Source: an uncultured Anaerolineaceae bacterium
GTDB taxonomy: Bacteria; Chloroflexota; Anaerolineae; Anaerolineales; Anaerolineaceae
Assembly (NCBI GenBank): GCA_937920255.1
Contig: CALDSL010000326.1
Span: forward strand, 1 to 23,147
Reading direction: 5' to 3'
DNA length: 23,147 nt
The position numbers and the translations under genes are program-made. The notes under the pieces were generated by a model. The model had not been told where the DNA came from. It searched no databases and was given only the letters and a program-made list of their open reading frames with translations. Shown in pieces: positions 6,955 through 14,999 of the stretch. Every line of letters starts with the position of its first letter. The stretch's first letter is position 1.

Positions 6955-7815
6955 ATGCAAACCAGCTATTATCATGGAAAATCAGCGCTGATTACCGGCG
7001 GTTCGAGCGGAATTGGCCTCGCATTTGCAAAGCACCTGGCGAGCCTGGGAGCAAACGTCTGGATTCTGGCTCGAAGGATGGATGTACTCGCCTCCGCCAA
7101 ACAGGAAATCGAAGCTGCCCGGTTGGATGCTTCGCAAAAGGTAGGGACAATTTGCGCGGATATTTGTGACCGTGAGCTGGTTACCGCCGTTTTAGAGGAG
7201 CATTTGGCGCACCACGGCACGCCGGATATCCTTTTCAACGGTGCGGGCATTACCCACCCGGCCCTGTTCGTGGATACTCCGATTGAAATATTCGATGACA
7301 TTATCGGCACGAATTACCTGGGCACAATCAACGTCATCCGCGTTTTCTTGCCCGCCATGCTCGCGCGCGGTTCCGGGCATGTGGCCATCGTGGGTTCAGG
7401 CGCGGGTTTCCTGGGCATCATCGGTTATTCGGCCTATTGCAGCTCGAAATTTGCGCTGCGCGGGCTGGCGGACGTGCTGCGGGTGGAATGCAAGCCCAGC
7501 GGTGTGAAGGTTCACTATATCGCGCCCGCCGATACGCAGACCCCACAGTTGGACTACGAAAACCAGTTCAAGCCAGCCATCACGCGCGAGTTCGTGGGCA
7601 GCGGCTCTGTAGTACATACGCCCGAAGAAGTCGCGGTAACCGTGTCGCGCGAAATGGCGCGCGGCAGATATATGATCGTGCCAGCCGCTGAAGCGCGCCT
7701 GTACTACAACATCACCAACAGCTTTGGCGTCTTCTACCCAATTGTAGACCTAGTTCTCAACCGCGCCTGGAAGAAGGTCAACCGTTCCAAGGGTAACGGC
7801 CGTCATCAGGATTAG
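6955..7815 (+). CDS. Short-chain dehydrogenase resembling 3-ketodihydrosphingosine reductase
   Basis: This 286-residue NAD(P)-dependent oxidoreductase has the nucleotide motif TGGSSGIG (14-21), the NGAG motif (95-98), N120, catalytic S148 and YCSSK (Y161, K165). The stretch IGYSAYCSSKFALRGLADVL and the following PADTQTPQLDYENQFKP closely resemble eukaryotic KDSR/Tsc10 (PPDTDTP...EN..KP), which reduces 3-ketosphinganine to sphinganine. A C-terminal hydrophobic stretch (SFGVFYPIVDLVL) could associate with the membrane. The substrate here is inferred only; many bacterial SDRs of this branch are uncharacterised. The ATG at 6955 was chosen over an ATG at 6913 because AGGAG lies nine bases upstream and because the earlier start overlaps the -10 element. 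The 3' end overlaps the convergent ctaA-like gene by 66 bases. Confidence 0.85.
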   Translation: MQTSYYHGKSALITGGSSGIGLAFAKHLASLGANVWILARRMDVLASAKQEIEAARLDASQKVGTICADICDRELVTAVLEEHLAHHGTPDILFNGAGITHPALFVDTPIEIFDDIIGTNYLGTINVIRVFLPAMLARGSGHVAIVGSGAGFLGIIGYSAYCSSKFALRGLADVLRVECKPSGVKVHYIAPADTQTPQLDYENQFKPAITREFVGSGSVVHTPEEVAVTVSREMARGRYMIVPAAEARLYYNITNSFGVFYPIVDLVLNRAWKKVNRSKGNGRHQD

Positions 7816-8733
7816 CGTGATCCATACCAGTTCGGAGACGATCAGGTGCACAAGCTGCATCCACACCGGGGCCAGCAGGATCACGTTGATCACGCCCAGC
7901 ACAAGCTGCGCCAGGAAAATCGCGATCAGAAGGCCGCCCAGTTTTTGCAGCCGCGGATGGGCATAGCGGCGGCGTAACAGCCAAGCAGTGCCGGCGGCGA
8001 TCAAGCCTGTAATCACCGCGATCATCGGGTGGAAGATGCGCAGACGCAGTAGAATATGCGCGTCGGCGGAGAAATCCTGCCGCAGGCCCTCCGCGAGAGA
8101 ACTGGCGGGAAAAAGCGTGTCGCCCAGCGCGGTAATCGCGCCGCTGGCGCCTAGAACCATCATCGCCAGGATGCTGAGCAGCAGCAACCCCGGCAACCTG
8201 CCACGCGCGTGGAAACCTTCGGGCGGCCCCACAGTGGCCCACCATGCCGTCAGGCTGATGGCCGCCACCAGGATGAGCGTGTTAATCAGATGCGCCATCA
8301 TCACATATGCGCGCGCAATCGAGTCATTTTCGGCCGTCAGGCCAAACAGAACCAGACCCGCGCCCAGCAGCGCTTCGAGAATGATAAACACCGAAGAGAC
8401 CAGCGCGCCGGCGCGCACCGGGTGGCGCCGCGGATATGCCCGGAACGCCCACACCAGCATCACCGCCACCGAGATGAGCGCCAGCCCACTGGTGACGCGG
8501 TGGGTGAACTCGATGATCGTCTCGACCTGTTCCGGCCGGGGAATTACCTGGCCGTTGCATGACGGCCAGTGCGAGCCACAGCCTGCCCCGGAACCCGTGG
8601 CGCGTACGAAAGCGCCCCATCCGATGACAAACAGGTTTAGCACCAGCACGCCCCAGGCGTAACGGGCAAATCGGGAAATCCCAGCCACTGGATGAGCGAT
8701 CGACGTACCGGATACCACGCTTTCATTTTCCAT
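7750..8733 (-). CDS. ctaA: COX15/CtaA-family heme A synthase
   Basis: This 327-residue, eight-helix membrane protein matches CtaA. It has GAFVRATGSGAGCGSHWPSC with a cysteine pair C52/C59, spaced as C35/C42 of Bacillus CtaA. The E75-x-x-H78 pair and H148, H235 and H296 match the heme-ligand and active-site histidines of the two four-helix bundles. The enzyme oxidises heme O to heme A for aa3-type cytochrome c oxidases. No ctaB or oxidase subunit lies in the window. The ATG at 8733 has AGGA upstream on the minus strand. Its last 22 codons overlap the 3' end of the convergent dehydrogenase gene. The presence of the gene suggests an oxygen-respiring or oxygen-tolerant organism, though some family members may have other roles. 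Confidence 0.9.
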   Translation of the reverse strand: MENESVVSGTSIAHPVAGISRFARYAWGVLVLNLFVIGWGAFVRATGSGAGCGSHWPSCNGQVIPRPEQVETIIEFTHRVTSGLALISVAVMLVWAFRAYPRRHPVRAGALVSSVFIILEALLGAGLVLFGLTAENDSIARAYVMMAHLINTLILVAAISLTAWWATVGPPEGFHARGRLPGLLLLSILAMMVLGASGAITALGDTLFPASSLAEGLRQDFSADAHILLRLRIFHPMIAVITGLIAAGTAWLLRRRYAHPRLQKLGGLLIAIFLAQLVLGVINVILLAPVWMQLVHLIVSELVWITLILMTAVTLGTVDLLPGAVEN

Positions 8734-8752
8734 AAGTCTGTGTCCTGTGGTG

Positions 8753-8758
8753 ATTATA
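8753..8758 (-). promoter_or_regulatory. Consensus -10 element for ctaA
   Basis: The minus strand reads GGCTATAATC, a perfect TATAAT 19 bases upstream of the ctaA start codon. The likely transcript start would leave a very short leader, and no good -35 is seen at 17 bases. Confidence 0.4.
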
Positions 8759-8820
8759 GCCTATCTTACTGACCGGCGCACCCAAACCGCGACCGCAGCG
8801 AGCATCGATTAGAGGGTTAC

Positions 8821-8831
8821 TTGTCAGACAA
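8821..8831. repeat. Short palindrome in the ctaA-argF divergent region
   Basis: TTGTC-A-GACAA is a perfect 5-1-5 palindrome in the 188-base divergent gap, about 40 bases upstream of the argF -10 candidate. Its position fits an operator, but no known regulator site is recognised. Confidence 0.35.
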
Positions 8832-8869
8832 TGTCACCTGATCGGAGACATCGAACGGCGGGATTATGT

Positions 8870-8875
8870 TATACT
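8870..8875 (+). promoter_or_regulatory. argFp: -10 element for argF-rocD
   Basis: TATACT lies 36 bases before the GAGGAG ribosome binding site of argF. A GAGACA at 8845-8850 could serve as a weak -35 with a long 19-base spacer. Confidence 0.4.
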
Positions 8876-8921
8876 CCTCTTATTGCCAAATCCACATCCG
8901 ATTCAATGTTGAGGAGTTTCC

Positions 8922-9845
8922 ATGAAAAAGGATTTTCTTGCAATAACCGATTATTCTTCTCAAGAAATTCAACATATGCTTGACCTGGCCATCCAGCTCA
9001 AAAAAGAGCATTTCGCCAGCGGAAACGAACCCCTGTTCAAAGGCAAGACTCTGGCAATGATTTTCCAGAAGCCAAGCCTGCGCACCCGCGTCAGCTTCGA
9101 TATGGCAATGCGCCAAATGGGTGGTGACGCACTGTACCTCTCACCCCAGGAGATCGGGTTGGGCCAGCGGGAATCGATTGCGGATGTAGCCCGGGTGCTG
9201 TCGGGCTACGTGGATGCGTTGATGGCGCGTGTGTTCGATCACCAGCATGTTGTGGAATTGGCAAAATGGGCCGAGGTACCGGTGATCAACGGCCTGAGCG
9301 ACTACAACCATCCGTGCCAGGGTATGGCCGATGCGCTGACGATCATCGAGCGCTTTGGCAGCATGAAAGGCCTGAATGTGACCTATGTGGGCGACGGCAA
9401 TAACGTCACCGTTTCCCTGATGCACGTCTGCGCGCTGCTGGGCGCCAACGTGACCGTGGCCACCCCCGAAGGCTACGATGTGACCCCCGAACCGATCCGC
9501 CTTGCCGAGAATATCGCCAAACAAACCGGCTCAAAATTGACCTTCCTGCGCGATCCGCACGAGGCTGTGCGCGGCGCGCACGTGATCTACACCGACACCT
9601 GGACCAGCATGGGCCAGGAAGCCGAAACCGAGAAACGCGCCAAGATCTTCCCGCCTTACCAGGTGAACGCGCAGCTCGTTTCGGAAGCCGATCCGGAAGT
9701 AATTGTCATGCACTGTCTACCGGCGCATCGCGGCCATGAACTGACCGACGACGTCGCCGATGGGCCGCATTCTGTGATCTTCCCCCAAGCTCATAACCGC
9801 CTGCACGCACAGAAAGCTGTCTTGTACCACCTTCTGGTTGAATAA
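8922..9845 (+). CDS. argF: Ornithine carbamoyltransferase
   Basis: This 307-residue enzyme interconverts ornithine plus carbamoyl phosphate and citrulline plus phosphate in the cytoplasm. Family signatures are complete: the carbamoyl-phosphate loop SLRTR (52-56), HPCQ (130-133), the ornithine-binding DTWTSMG (225-231) and the catalytic HCLP (264-267). The length is typical. The start has GAGGAG (8911-8916) upstream. It is followed after five bases by an ornithine aminotransferase gene, so the two are co-transcribed around ornithine. No other arginine biosynthesis or deiminase pathway gene is in the window, so the direction (biosynthetic or catabolic) cannot be decided; anabolic enzymes (argF) and catabolic enzymes (arcB) have the same motifs. 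Confidence 0.96.
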   Translation: MKKDFLAITDYSSQEIQHMLDLAIQLKKEHFASGNEPLFKGKTLAMIFQKPSLRTRVSFDMAMRQMGGDALYLSPQEIGLGQRESIADVARVLSGYVDALMARVFDHQHVVELAKWAEVPVINGLSDYNHPCQGMADALTIIERFGSMKGLNVTYVGDGNNVTVSLMHVCALLGANVTVATPEGYDVTPEPIRLAENIAKQTGSKLTFLRDPHEAVRGAHVIYTDTWTSMGQEAETEKRAKIFPPYQVNAQLVSEADPEVIVMHCLPAHRGHELTDDVADGPHSVIFPQAHNRLHAQKAVLYHLLVE

Positions 9846-9850
9846 ACATA

Positions 9851-11053
9851 ATGAAGACCCAAGACTTTATCGCGATAGAAGATCAGTACGGAGCCCATAA
9901 CTACCACCCACTGGACGTTGTCGTCGAACGCGCGGAGGGAGTGTGGGTCTACGACGTTGACGGCAAACGCTATCTCGACTGCCTGTCCGCCTACTCCGCC
10001 CTGAACCAGGGCCATGTTCATCCCAAGATCCTGGAGGCCATGCTCGAGCAGGCCAAAAAGGTGACCCTGACCTCACGCGCCTTCCGCAACGACCAACTGC
10101 CCCTACTGTACAAAGAGCTGTCCGAGTTGACCGGCTACGAAATGTCGCTGCCGATGAATAGCGGAGCGGAGGCCGTTGAAACCGCTGTCAAACTGGCGCG
10201 CAAGTGGGCTTATCGCGTAAAGGGAGTTCCCCGTCACCAGGCGGAAATCATCGTAGCCAGCGGGAATTTCCACGGCCGCACCGTGACCATCGTCTCCTTC
10301 TCCACCGAGCCATCGTACCGCGAGGATTTTGGGCCCTTTACGCCGGGGTTCAAGGTCGTCCCGTACGGTGACGCACGCGCCGTCGAACAGGCCATCACGC
10401 CCAACACTGCCGCGGTGATGCTGGAGCCGATCCAGGGCGAAGGCGGTGTGCTAATCCCGCAAGAAGGCTATCTCAAACAGGTAAGCGAAATCTGCAAGGC
10501 CAACAACGTGCTGTTCATCGCCGATGAAATCCAGACCGGCCTCGGCCGCACCGGCAAGCTGTTCGCCAGCGACCATGAAGGGGTCCGCCCGGACATGGTG
10601 GTGATCGGCAAAGCGCTTTCCGGCGGTTTCTACCCGGTCTCGGCGGTGCTGGCGGATAAGCCCGTGATGGGCTTGTTCACGCCCGGCGAGCACGGTTCGA
10701 CCTTTGGCGGAAACCCGCTGGCCGCGGCCGTCGCACGCGCAGCGCTGCGCGTAATCGTCGAGGAAAAGCTGGTGGAAAACGCTGCCAGCGTTGGCGAATA
10801 TTTCCTGGAGCACCTGGCGGAAATCAACAGCCCGCACATCCAGGAAGTGCGTGGGCGCGGGTTGTTGATCGGCGTGGAATTGAAGCCATCCGCCGGCGGG
10901 GCGCGCCGCTTCTGCGAAAACTTGCAGAAAGAGGGCGTGCTGGCCAAAGAAACCCATGAGAATGTAATCCGCTTCGCGCCGCCCCTGATCATTGACCGCG
11001 AGACGGTTGACTGGGCGCTGCCCAAAATTCGCAGCACGCTGTTAATGCCCTGA
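9851..11053 (+). CDS. rocD: Ornithine-oxo-acid aminotransferase
   Basis: This 400-residue class III PLP-dependent aminotransferase moves the delta-amino group of ornithine to 2-oxoglutarate, giving glutamate 5-semialdehyde. N-terminal features fit ornithine aminotransferase (YGAHNYHPLDVVVERAEG; CLSAYSALNQGH). PLP contacts are SGAEA (104-108), FHGRT (140-144), D225 in IADEIQTGLGRTG, and the Schiff-base lysine K254 in IGKALSGG. STFGGNPLAAAV follows. N-acetylornithine aminotransferase (ArgD) is the main alternative, but the N-terminus and the YSALNQGH motif favour RocD. It starts five bases after the argF stop and lacks a strong ribosome binding site, which suggests translational coupling. The pair could feed proline or glutamate from citrulline or ornithine. 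Confidence 0.92.
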   Translation: MKTQDFIAIEDQYGAHNYHPLDVVVERAEGVWVYDVDGKRYLDCLSAYSALNQGHVHPKILEAMLEQAKKVTLTSRAFRNDQLPLLYKELSELTGYEMSLPMNSGAEAVETAVKLARKWAYRVKGVPRHQAEIIVASGNFHGRTVTIVSFSTEPSYREDFGPFTPGFKVVPYGDARAVEQAITPNTAAVMLEPIQGEGGVLIPQEGYLKQVSEICKANNVLFIADEIQTGLGRTGKLFASDHEGVRPDMVVIGKALSGGFYPVSAVLADKPVMGLFTPGEHGSTFGGNPLAAAVARAALRVIVEEKLVENAASVGEYFLEHLAEINSPHIQEVRGRGLLIGVELKPSAGGARRFCENLQKEGVLAKETHENVIRFAPPLIIDRETVDWALPKIRSTLLMP

Positions 11054-11102
11054 ACCATACCATCGCTGATGCCGGCCTGCGGCTTCGCATAATCGCAACA
11101 TC

Positions 11103-11137
11103 GGAACCGCGAACCTACCAGGTAGGTTCGCGGTTCC
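11103..11137 (+). terminator. 17-bp perfect inverted repeat after rocD
   Basis: GGAACCGCGAACCTACC (11103-11119) is followed by one base and its exact reverse complement (11121-11137). The downstream stretch TTGCTCTATTTCT is only moderately T-rich. It sits 49 bases after the rocD stop and 36 bases before the next start, and is probably a terminator. It could also act in the leader of the downstream gene if transcription begins at the CATAAT-like element at 11088-11093. Confidence 0.7.
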
Positions 11138-11173
11138 TTGCTCTATTTCTCAATACTACAACAAGGAATAACC

Positions 11174-12484
11174 ATGAACTGGAAAACGGCCTGTGCTGAG
11201 CGCATCTGCACCGCGGAAGAAGCTGTCCGCCGTGTCCAATCGGGGAATCGTGTCTTTCTCACCGGCAATTGCTCAGTGCCGGAAAAGTTGCTGAACGCGC
11301 TGGTGCAGTACTCCTCAGAACTGGAGAATGTCGAAATTTGCCAGCCGTTGACCGTGTGCTGCGATGATTACGTGCAGCCCGCCCTCGAAGGACACTTGCG
11401 GGTCAACACGCTCTTTATCAGCCATAACGTGCGCAAGGCCGTCCACGAAGGGCGGGCGGATTTTACGCCCGTGCTGCTCTCCGAACTGCCGTTGCTGTTC
11501 AAACGCGGTATCCTGCCGCTGGATGTGGCATTTGTGCATCTTTCGCCGCCCGACGCGGACGGCTACTGCACCTATGGGGTCGAAGCCGGCCTCACCATCA
11601 CCGCCGCCGAGTCGGCGAAGCTGATCATCGCCGAGATCAACGAGCAGATGCCGCGCCTGCTGGGTGACACGCGTATCCACATTGATGACGTGGATGTCAT
11701 CGTGCCGACCAATTACCCGAATGCCGAGCTGTGCTTCTCGGACGATGGCGCCGACGGGCTGGTGCAGCGAATCGCCGGTTATATTGCCGAGCGCATCCCC
11801 GATGGGGCGACCCTTCAAACCGGCATTGGGGCGATCCCGGACGCCGTGCTCAAGTTTTTGGAGCACAAGAAAGACTTGGGCGTGCATTCTGAACTGTTTT
11901 CTGACGGCGTGATCGACCTGGTGGAACGCGGCGTGATCACCGGCGCGGCCAAATCCATCCACACCGGAAAGATCACCGCCGGGTTTATCATCGGGACGCG
12001 CCGGCTGTACCAGTGGGTGAACAACAACCCGATGATCGAACTGCACCGGACCGAGTACGTCAACAGTCCCTTCACCATCGCCCAGAACAAGAAGATGGTG
12101 GCGATCAACTCGGCCATCGAGATTGACCTGACCGGACAGGTTTGCGCCGACAGTATCGGCACGCGCTTTTACAGTGGCGTGGGTGGGCAAGTGGATTTCA
12201 TCTACGGCGCCAGCCTATCGGAGGGCGGCCTGCCGGTCATTGCGCTGCCCAGCACCACCAACCTGCGCGACGGCACGCTGGTCAGCCGCATTACCCCCAT
12301 GCTCAAACCGGGGGCGGGCGTCACCACCTCGCGCAACCATGTGCATTATGTTGCCACCGAGTACGGCATGGTCGACCTGTACGGGCGCAGCATCCGCGAG
12401 CGGGGGCAATTGTTGATCTCGATTGCGCACCCGGATTTCCGCGACGAACTCAAGAAACAAGCCGCCGCGTTCCATTACATCTAA
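11174..12484 (+). CDS. Acetyl-CoA hydrolase/4-hydroxybutyrate CoA-transferase family protein
   Basis: This 436-residue cytoplasmic enzyme belongs to the family I-type CoA-transferases related to 4-hydroxybutyrate CoA-transferase and acetyl-CoA hydrolase. The active-site glutamate is E240 in LGVHSELFSDG. The oxyanion/CoA loop FYSGVGGQVDF (332-342) and the GIGAIPDAVL stretch are also typical. The N-terminal half carries the VHLSPPDADGYCTYG pattern of this family. The CoA donor and acceptor cannot be read from sequence; acetyl-, propionyl-, butyryl- or 4-hydroxybutyryl-CoA are candidates. The ATG at 11174 has AAGGAA seven bases upstream; an open extension to 11138 starts with TTG inside the hairpin and was rejected. 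Hairpins on both sides suggest it is transcribed alone. Confidence 0.9.
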   Translation: MNWKTACAERICTAEEAVRRVQSGNRVFLTGNCSVPEKLLNALVQYSSELENVEICQPLTVCCDDYVQPALEGHLRVNTLFISHNVRKAVHEGRADFTPVLLSELPLLFKRGILPLDVAFVHLSPPDADGYCTYGVEAGLTITAAESAKLIIAEINEQMPRLLGDTRIHIDDVDVIVPTNYPNAELCFSDDGADGLVQRIAGYIAERIPDGATLQTGIGAIPDAVLKFLEHKKDLGVHSELFSDGVIDLVERGVITGAAKSIHTGKITAGFIIGTRRLYQWVNNNPMIELHRTEYVNSPFTIAQNKKMVAINSAIEIDLTGQVCADSIGTRFYSGVGGQVDFIYGASLSEGGLPVIALPSTTNLRDGTLVSRITPMLKPGAGVTTSRNHVHYVATEYGMVDLYGRSIRERGQLLISIAHPDFRDELKKQAAAFHYI

Positions 12485-12512
12485 CTATCCGCTGACTGCC
12501 TGGAACCACGCG

Positions 12513-12545
12513 CCGCCGCTCCTGCAAATCCGGAGCGGCGGTTTC
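12513..12545 (+). terminator. Probable terminator after the CoA-transferase gene
   Basis: A perfect 10-bp GC-rich inverted repeat (12513-12522 with 12532-12541) with a nine-base loop lies 29 bases after the stop. Only a short TTT follows, so the uridine tract is weak. Confidence 0.6.
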
Positions 12546-12594
12546 GCATCGTCAAATCTTTCCTGAATCCTGATCACGCTCTTGAGGATATGAC

Positions 12595-12600
12595 TATAAT
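12595..12600 (+). promoter_or_regulatory. -10 element for pyk
   Basis: A perfect TATAAT lies 57 bases upstream of the pyk ATG, just after the preceding terminator-like hairpin. The -35 (TGATCA with an 18-base spacer, 12571-12576) is weak. Confidence 0.5.
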
Positions 12601-12656
12601 AGATGGATAAGGTTATAGGCATGCGCAAGATTGTCTGGACAGGGAGGTAGGGTAGG

Positions 12657-14129
12657 ATGCAACGAAAAGCCAAGATCGTAGCCACGCTGGGTCCGAGCAG
12701 CCGGGATGACGAAACCGTACGCAAGCTGATCAAGGCCGGCCTGGATGTCGCCCGTTTGAATTTTTCGCACGGCACGCAAGCCGAGCATCAAGAACTGATC
12801 GAGCGTATTCGCCGGTTATCGCAGGAGACCGGCCGCCCCATCACGATTCTGCAGGACCTTCAAGGCCCCAAACTTCGCGTGGGGGTGCTGCCGCAGGGCG
12901 GCGTGCGCCTTACCGCCGGCCAGCGCGTTGTGTTGACATCCATTGAGGAAGGCGAGGAACCGGTCTTCGAAGGCCAGGATCCGCTCATCCTGCCGCTCGA
13001 AGTGCCGGATTTGGTGAATTCGCTTGCTCCGCGCAACCGCATCTTAATGGATGATGGTCACCTGGAACTGGAAGTGACCGCCGTCTACCCCGATGCGGTG
13101 GAGGCGAAGGTGGTGCTGGGCGGTGTGCTTAAGTCGCATAAGGGCGTGAATATGCCCGGCGCGAATATTCAGATTCCAGGCTTTACCGAGAAAGACCGCG
13201 AAGACCTGATCTTTGGGATGCAGCAGGGCGTGGACCTGGTGGCGATCTCCTTTGTGCACACCGCGAATGATATTGACATCGTGCGCGCCTCCATGCGCGA
13301 GATCGCGCCGGAGAAGAAGCCGATCCCGATCATCGCCAAATTGGAACGGCCGGAAGCGATCGACAATCTGGATGAAATCCTTGACGCGGCCGACGGCGTG
13401 ATGGTGGCGCGCGGTGACCTGGGCGTAGAAACATCGCCGTCGGTGGTGCCCATCATCCAGAAGAAGATCATCCAGGCGGCCAACATGAAGACCAAAACGG
13501 TCATCACCGCCACGCAGATGCTCGATTCGATGATCCATAACCCGCGCCCCACCCGCGCCGAAGCCTCGGATGTGGCCAACGCGATTTTCGACGGCACGGA
13601 CGCGGTGATGCTCTCGGGCGAGACAGCCAGCGGCGACTACCCGCTGGAAAGCATTGTCACCATGGGCAATATTGTCCTGGAAGCCGAGACCCACTTCGAC
13701 GAATGGGGCCACTACGAAACCACCTCAGATCTTACCAACAACGACGCGCTCTCGATCACGCGCGCGGCCAGCGAGCTGGCGCACGACCGCAACGTATGCT
13801 ACGTGGCCGTCTTTACCCAATCCGGCCTGACCGCCCAGGTGATGTCGAAGGCCAGGCCGATGGTGCCGATCATGGCGTTTACGCCGGAGCAGCGGACCTA
13901 CCAGTTGCTCAACCTGTACTGGGGCGTGACGCCGTTCCTGGTTCCGTATGCCTACACGGTCGAGGATATGATTGAGATCGTCGAGACCGCCATGCGTTCG
14001 GCAGCCTCCATCAGCCCGGGGCAACAAGTGATCATCATCAACGGCTTCCCGGTTGGGCAGTGGTTGCCCGCCAATATGATCCTGCTGCACACCATCGGCG
14101 AAGAGCCGTACGGGCAACGAAAACAGTAG
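12657..14129 (+). CDS. pyk: Pyruvate kinase
   Basis: This 490-residue glycolytic enzyme makes pyruvate and ATP from phosphoenolpyruvate and ADP. It begins with KIVATLGPSS and has the substrate loop ARLNFSHG (32-39). Its catalytic lysine is K228 in IIAKLERPEAIDNLDEI, with metal ligands E230 and D254 (VMVARGDLGVE), followed by TATQMLDSMI and VMLSGETASGDYP. The inserted B domain (about 73-170) and the C-terminal domain (about 355-475) are present, so it is full length without a C-terminal PEP-utiliser extension. GGGAGG lies nine bases before the ATG. It is followed after six bases by a sulfurtransferase gene whose product can also yield pyruvate, so the two appear co-transcribed. Confidence 0.97.
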   Translation: MQRKAKIVATLGPSSRDDETVRKLIKAGLDVARLNFSHGTQAEHQELIERIRRLSQETGRPITILQDLQGPKLRVGVLPQGGVRLTAGQRVVLTSIEEGEEPVFEGQDPLILPLEVPDLVNSLAPRNRILMDDGHLELEVTAVYPDAVEAKVVLGGVLKSHKGVNMPGANIQIPGFTEKDREDLIFGMQQGVDLVAISFVHTANDIDIVRASMREIAPEKKPIPIIAKLERPEAIDNLDEILDAADGVMVARGDLGVETSPSVVPIIQKKIIQAANMKTKTVITATQMLDSMIHNPRPTRAEASDVANAIFDGTDAVMLSGETASGDYPLESIVTMGNIVLEAETHFDEWGHYETTSDLTNNDALSITRAASELAHDRNVCYVAVFTQSGLTAQVMSKARPMVPIMAFTPEQRTYQLLNLYWGVTPFLVPYAYTVEDMIEIVETAMRSAASISPGQQVIIINGFPVGQWLPANMILLHTIGEEPYGQRKQ

Positions 14130-14135
14130 ACAAAT

Positions 14136-14984
14136 ATGACTGCATATACCAACCTGATTTCCACCGCGGAACTGGCGGCGAACCTGGAAAACCCAAATTG
14201 GGTGATCGTCGACTGCCGCTTCGACCTGGCCAAACCGGATTGGGGCGCGCAGGTGTACCAGCAGGCGCACATCCCCGGCGCGGTCTACGCGCACCTCGAC
14301 CGCGACCTTTCCGGGCCAAAAACCGGGCAGACCGGGCGGCATCCGCTGCCCGAGCAGGAAGCGCTTTTTGCCGCCCTGTCGCGCATGGGCATCGGCCCAG
14401 GCGTTCAGGTGGTGGCGTATGACTCGAACGGTGGCGCTTACGCAGTGCGCTTGTGGTGGATGCTGAAGCTGTACGGTCACAGCACGGCCGCCGTGCTGGA
14501 TGGCGGTTTTCCCAAATGGCAGGCCGAAGGCCGTCCCACCCGCGCCGGGGTCGAAACCAACCCACCCGCAGCCTTTACCGGCACGCTAAACGCCGAAATG
14601 ATCGCTGACGAGCAAGACGCAGCGCGCGCAGCCGAAGACCCGCGCGGGCGGCTGGTGGACGCGCGCGCGCCCGAACGCTACCGTGGAGAGACCGAACCGA
14701 TTGATCCAGTGGCCGGGCATATTCCCGGCGCTATCAACCGTTTTCACGGCCAGAACCTGGATGCGAACGGGGCGATGAAGCCGCCCGAACAGTTACGCGC
14801 CGAGTTCGAGCAGTTGTTGGGCGACGCAGACCCGCAGAAGACCGTGTTCTACTGCGGCTCCGGCGTGACATCCATCCACCACCTGCTGGCGATGGAAAGC
14901 GCCGGCCTGCCGGGCGGGAAGATTTATGTCGGCTCGTGGAGCCACTGGATCCGCGACCCCAAACGGCCGGTGGCAAAGGATTGA
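14136..14984 (+). CDS. sseA: Two-domain rhodanese-type sulfurtransferase (thiosulfate or 3-mercaptopyruvate)
   Basis: This 282-residue protein has two rhodanese domains. The N-terminal one (about 5-135) is inactive, with the usual VDCRFDL and HIPGAVYAHLDRDLSG signatures. The C-terminal one (about 150-278) holds the catalytic cysteine C240 in YCGSGVTS. The loop CGSGVT is closer to 3-mercaptopyruvate sulfurtransferase (CGSGVTA) than to thiosulfate rhodanese (CRKGVTA), so transfer from 3-mercaptopyruvate is favoured. ERYRGETEPIDPVAGHIPGA carries the conserved substrate arginines. The gene starts six bases after pyk, without a strong ribosome binding site, and is followed after 15 bases by a VOC-family gene. 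It may serve cysteine catabolism, sulfide detoxification or sulfur donation; the sequence does not decide which. Confidence 0.92.
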   Translation: MTAYTNLISTAELAANLENPNWVIVDCRFDLAKPDWGAQVYQQAHIPGAVYAHLDRDLSGPKTGQTGRHPLPEQEALFAALSRMGIGPGVQVVAYDSNGGAYAVRLWWMLKLYGHSTAAVLDGGFPKWQAEGRPTRAGVETNPPAAFTGTLNAEMIADEQDAARAAEDPRGRLVDARAPERYRGETEPIDPVAGHIPGAINRFHGQNLDANGAMKPPEQLRAEFEQLLGDADPQKTVFYCGSGVTSIHHLLAMESAGLPGGKIYVGSWSHWIRDPKRPVAKD

Positions 14985-14999
14985 TTTGCGGAGAGCGAT

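Noticed and set aside
8734..8921. tRNA or riboswitch in the larger intergenic gaps (also 6797-6954 and 12485-12656)
   Set aside because: No cloverleaf with a T-loop sequence and no known riboswitch core was recognised; only promoter-like and short palindromic elements are visible.
11315..12190. Open frame of 291 codons on the - strand opposite the CoA-transferase gene
   Set aside because: It has histidine-, arginine- and valine-rich shadow composition and no family signature, while the + strand gene carries a catalytic motif.
13044..14480. Long open frames on the - strand opposite pyk and the sulfurtransferase gene
   Set aside because: They are shadows of strongly conserved + strand enzymes and have no ribosome binding site or domain.
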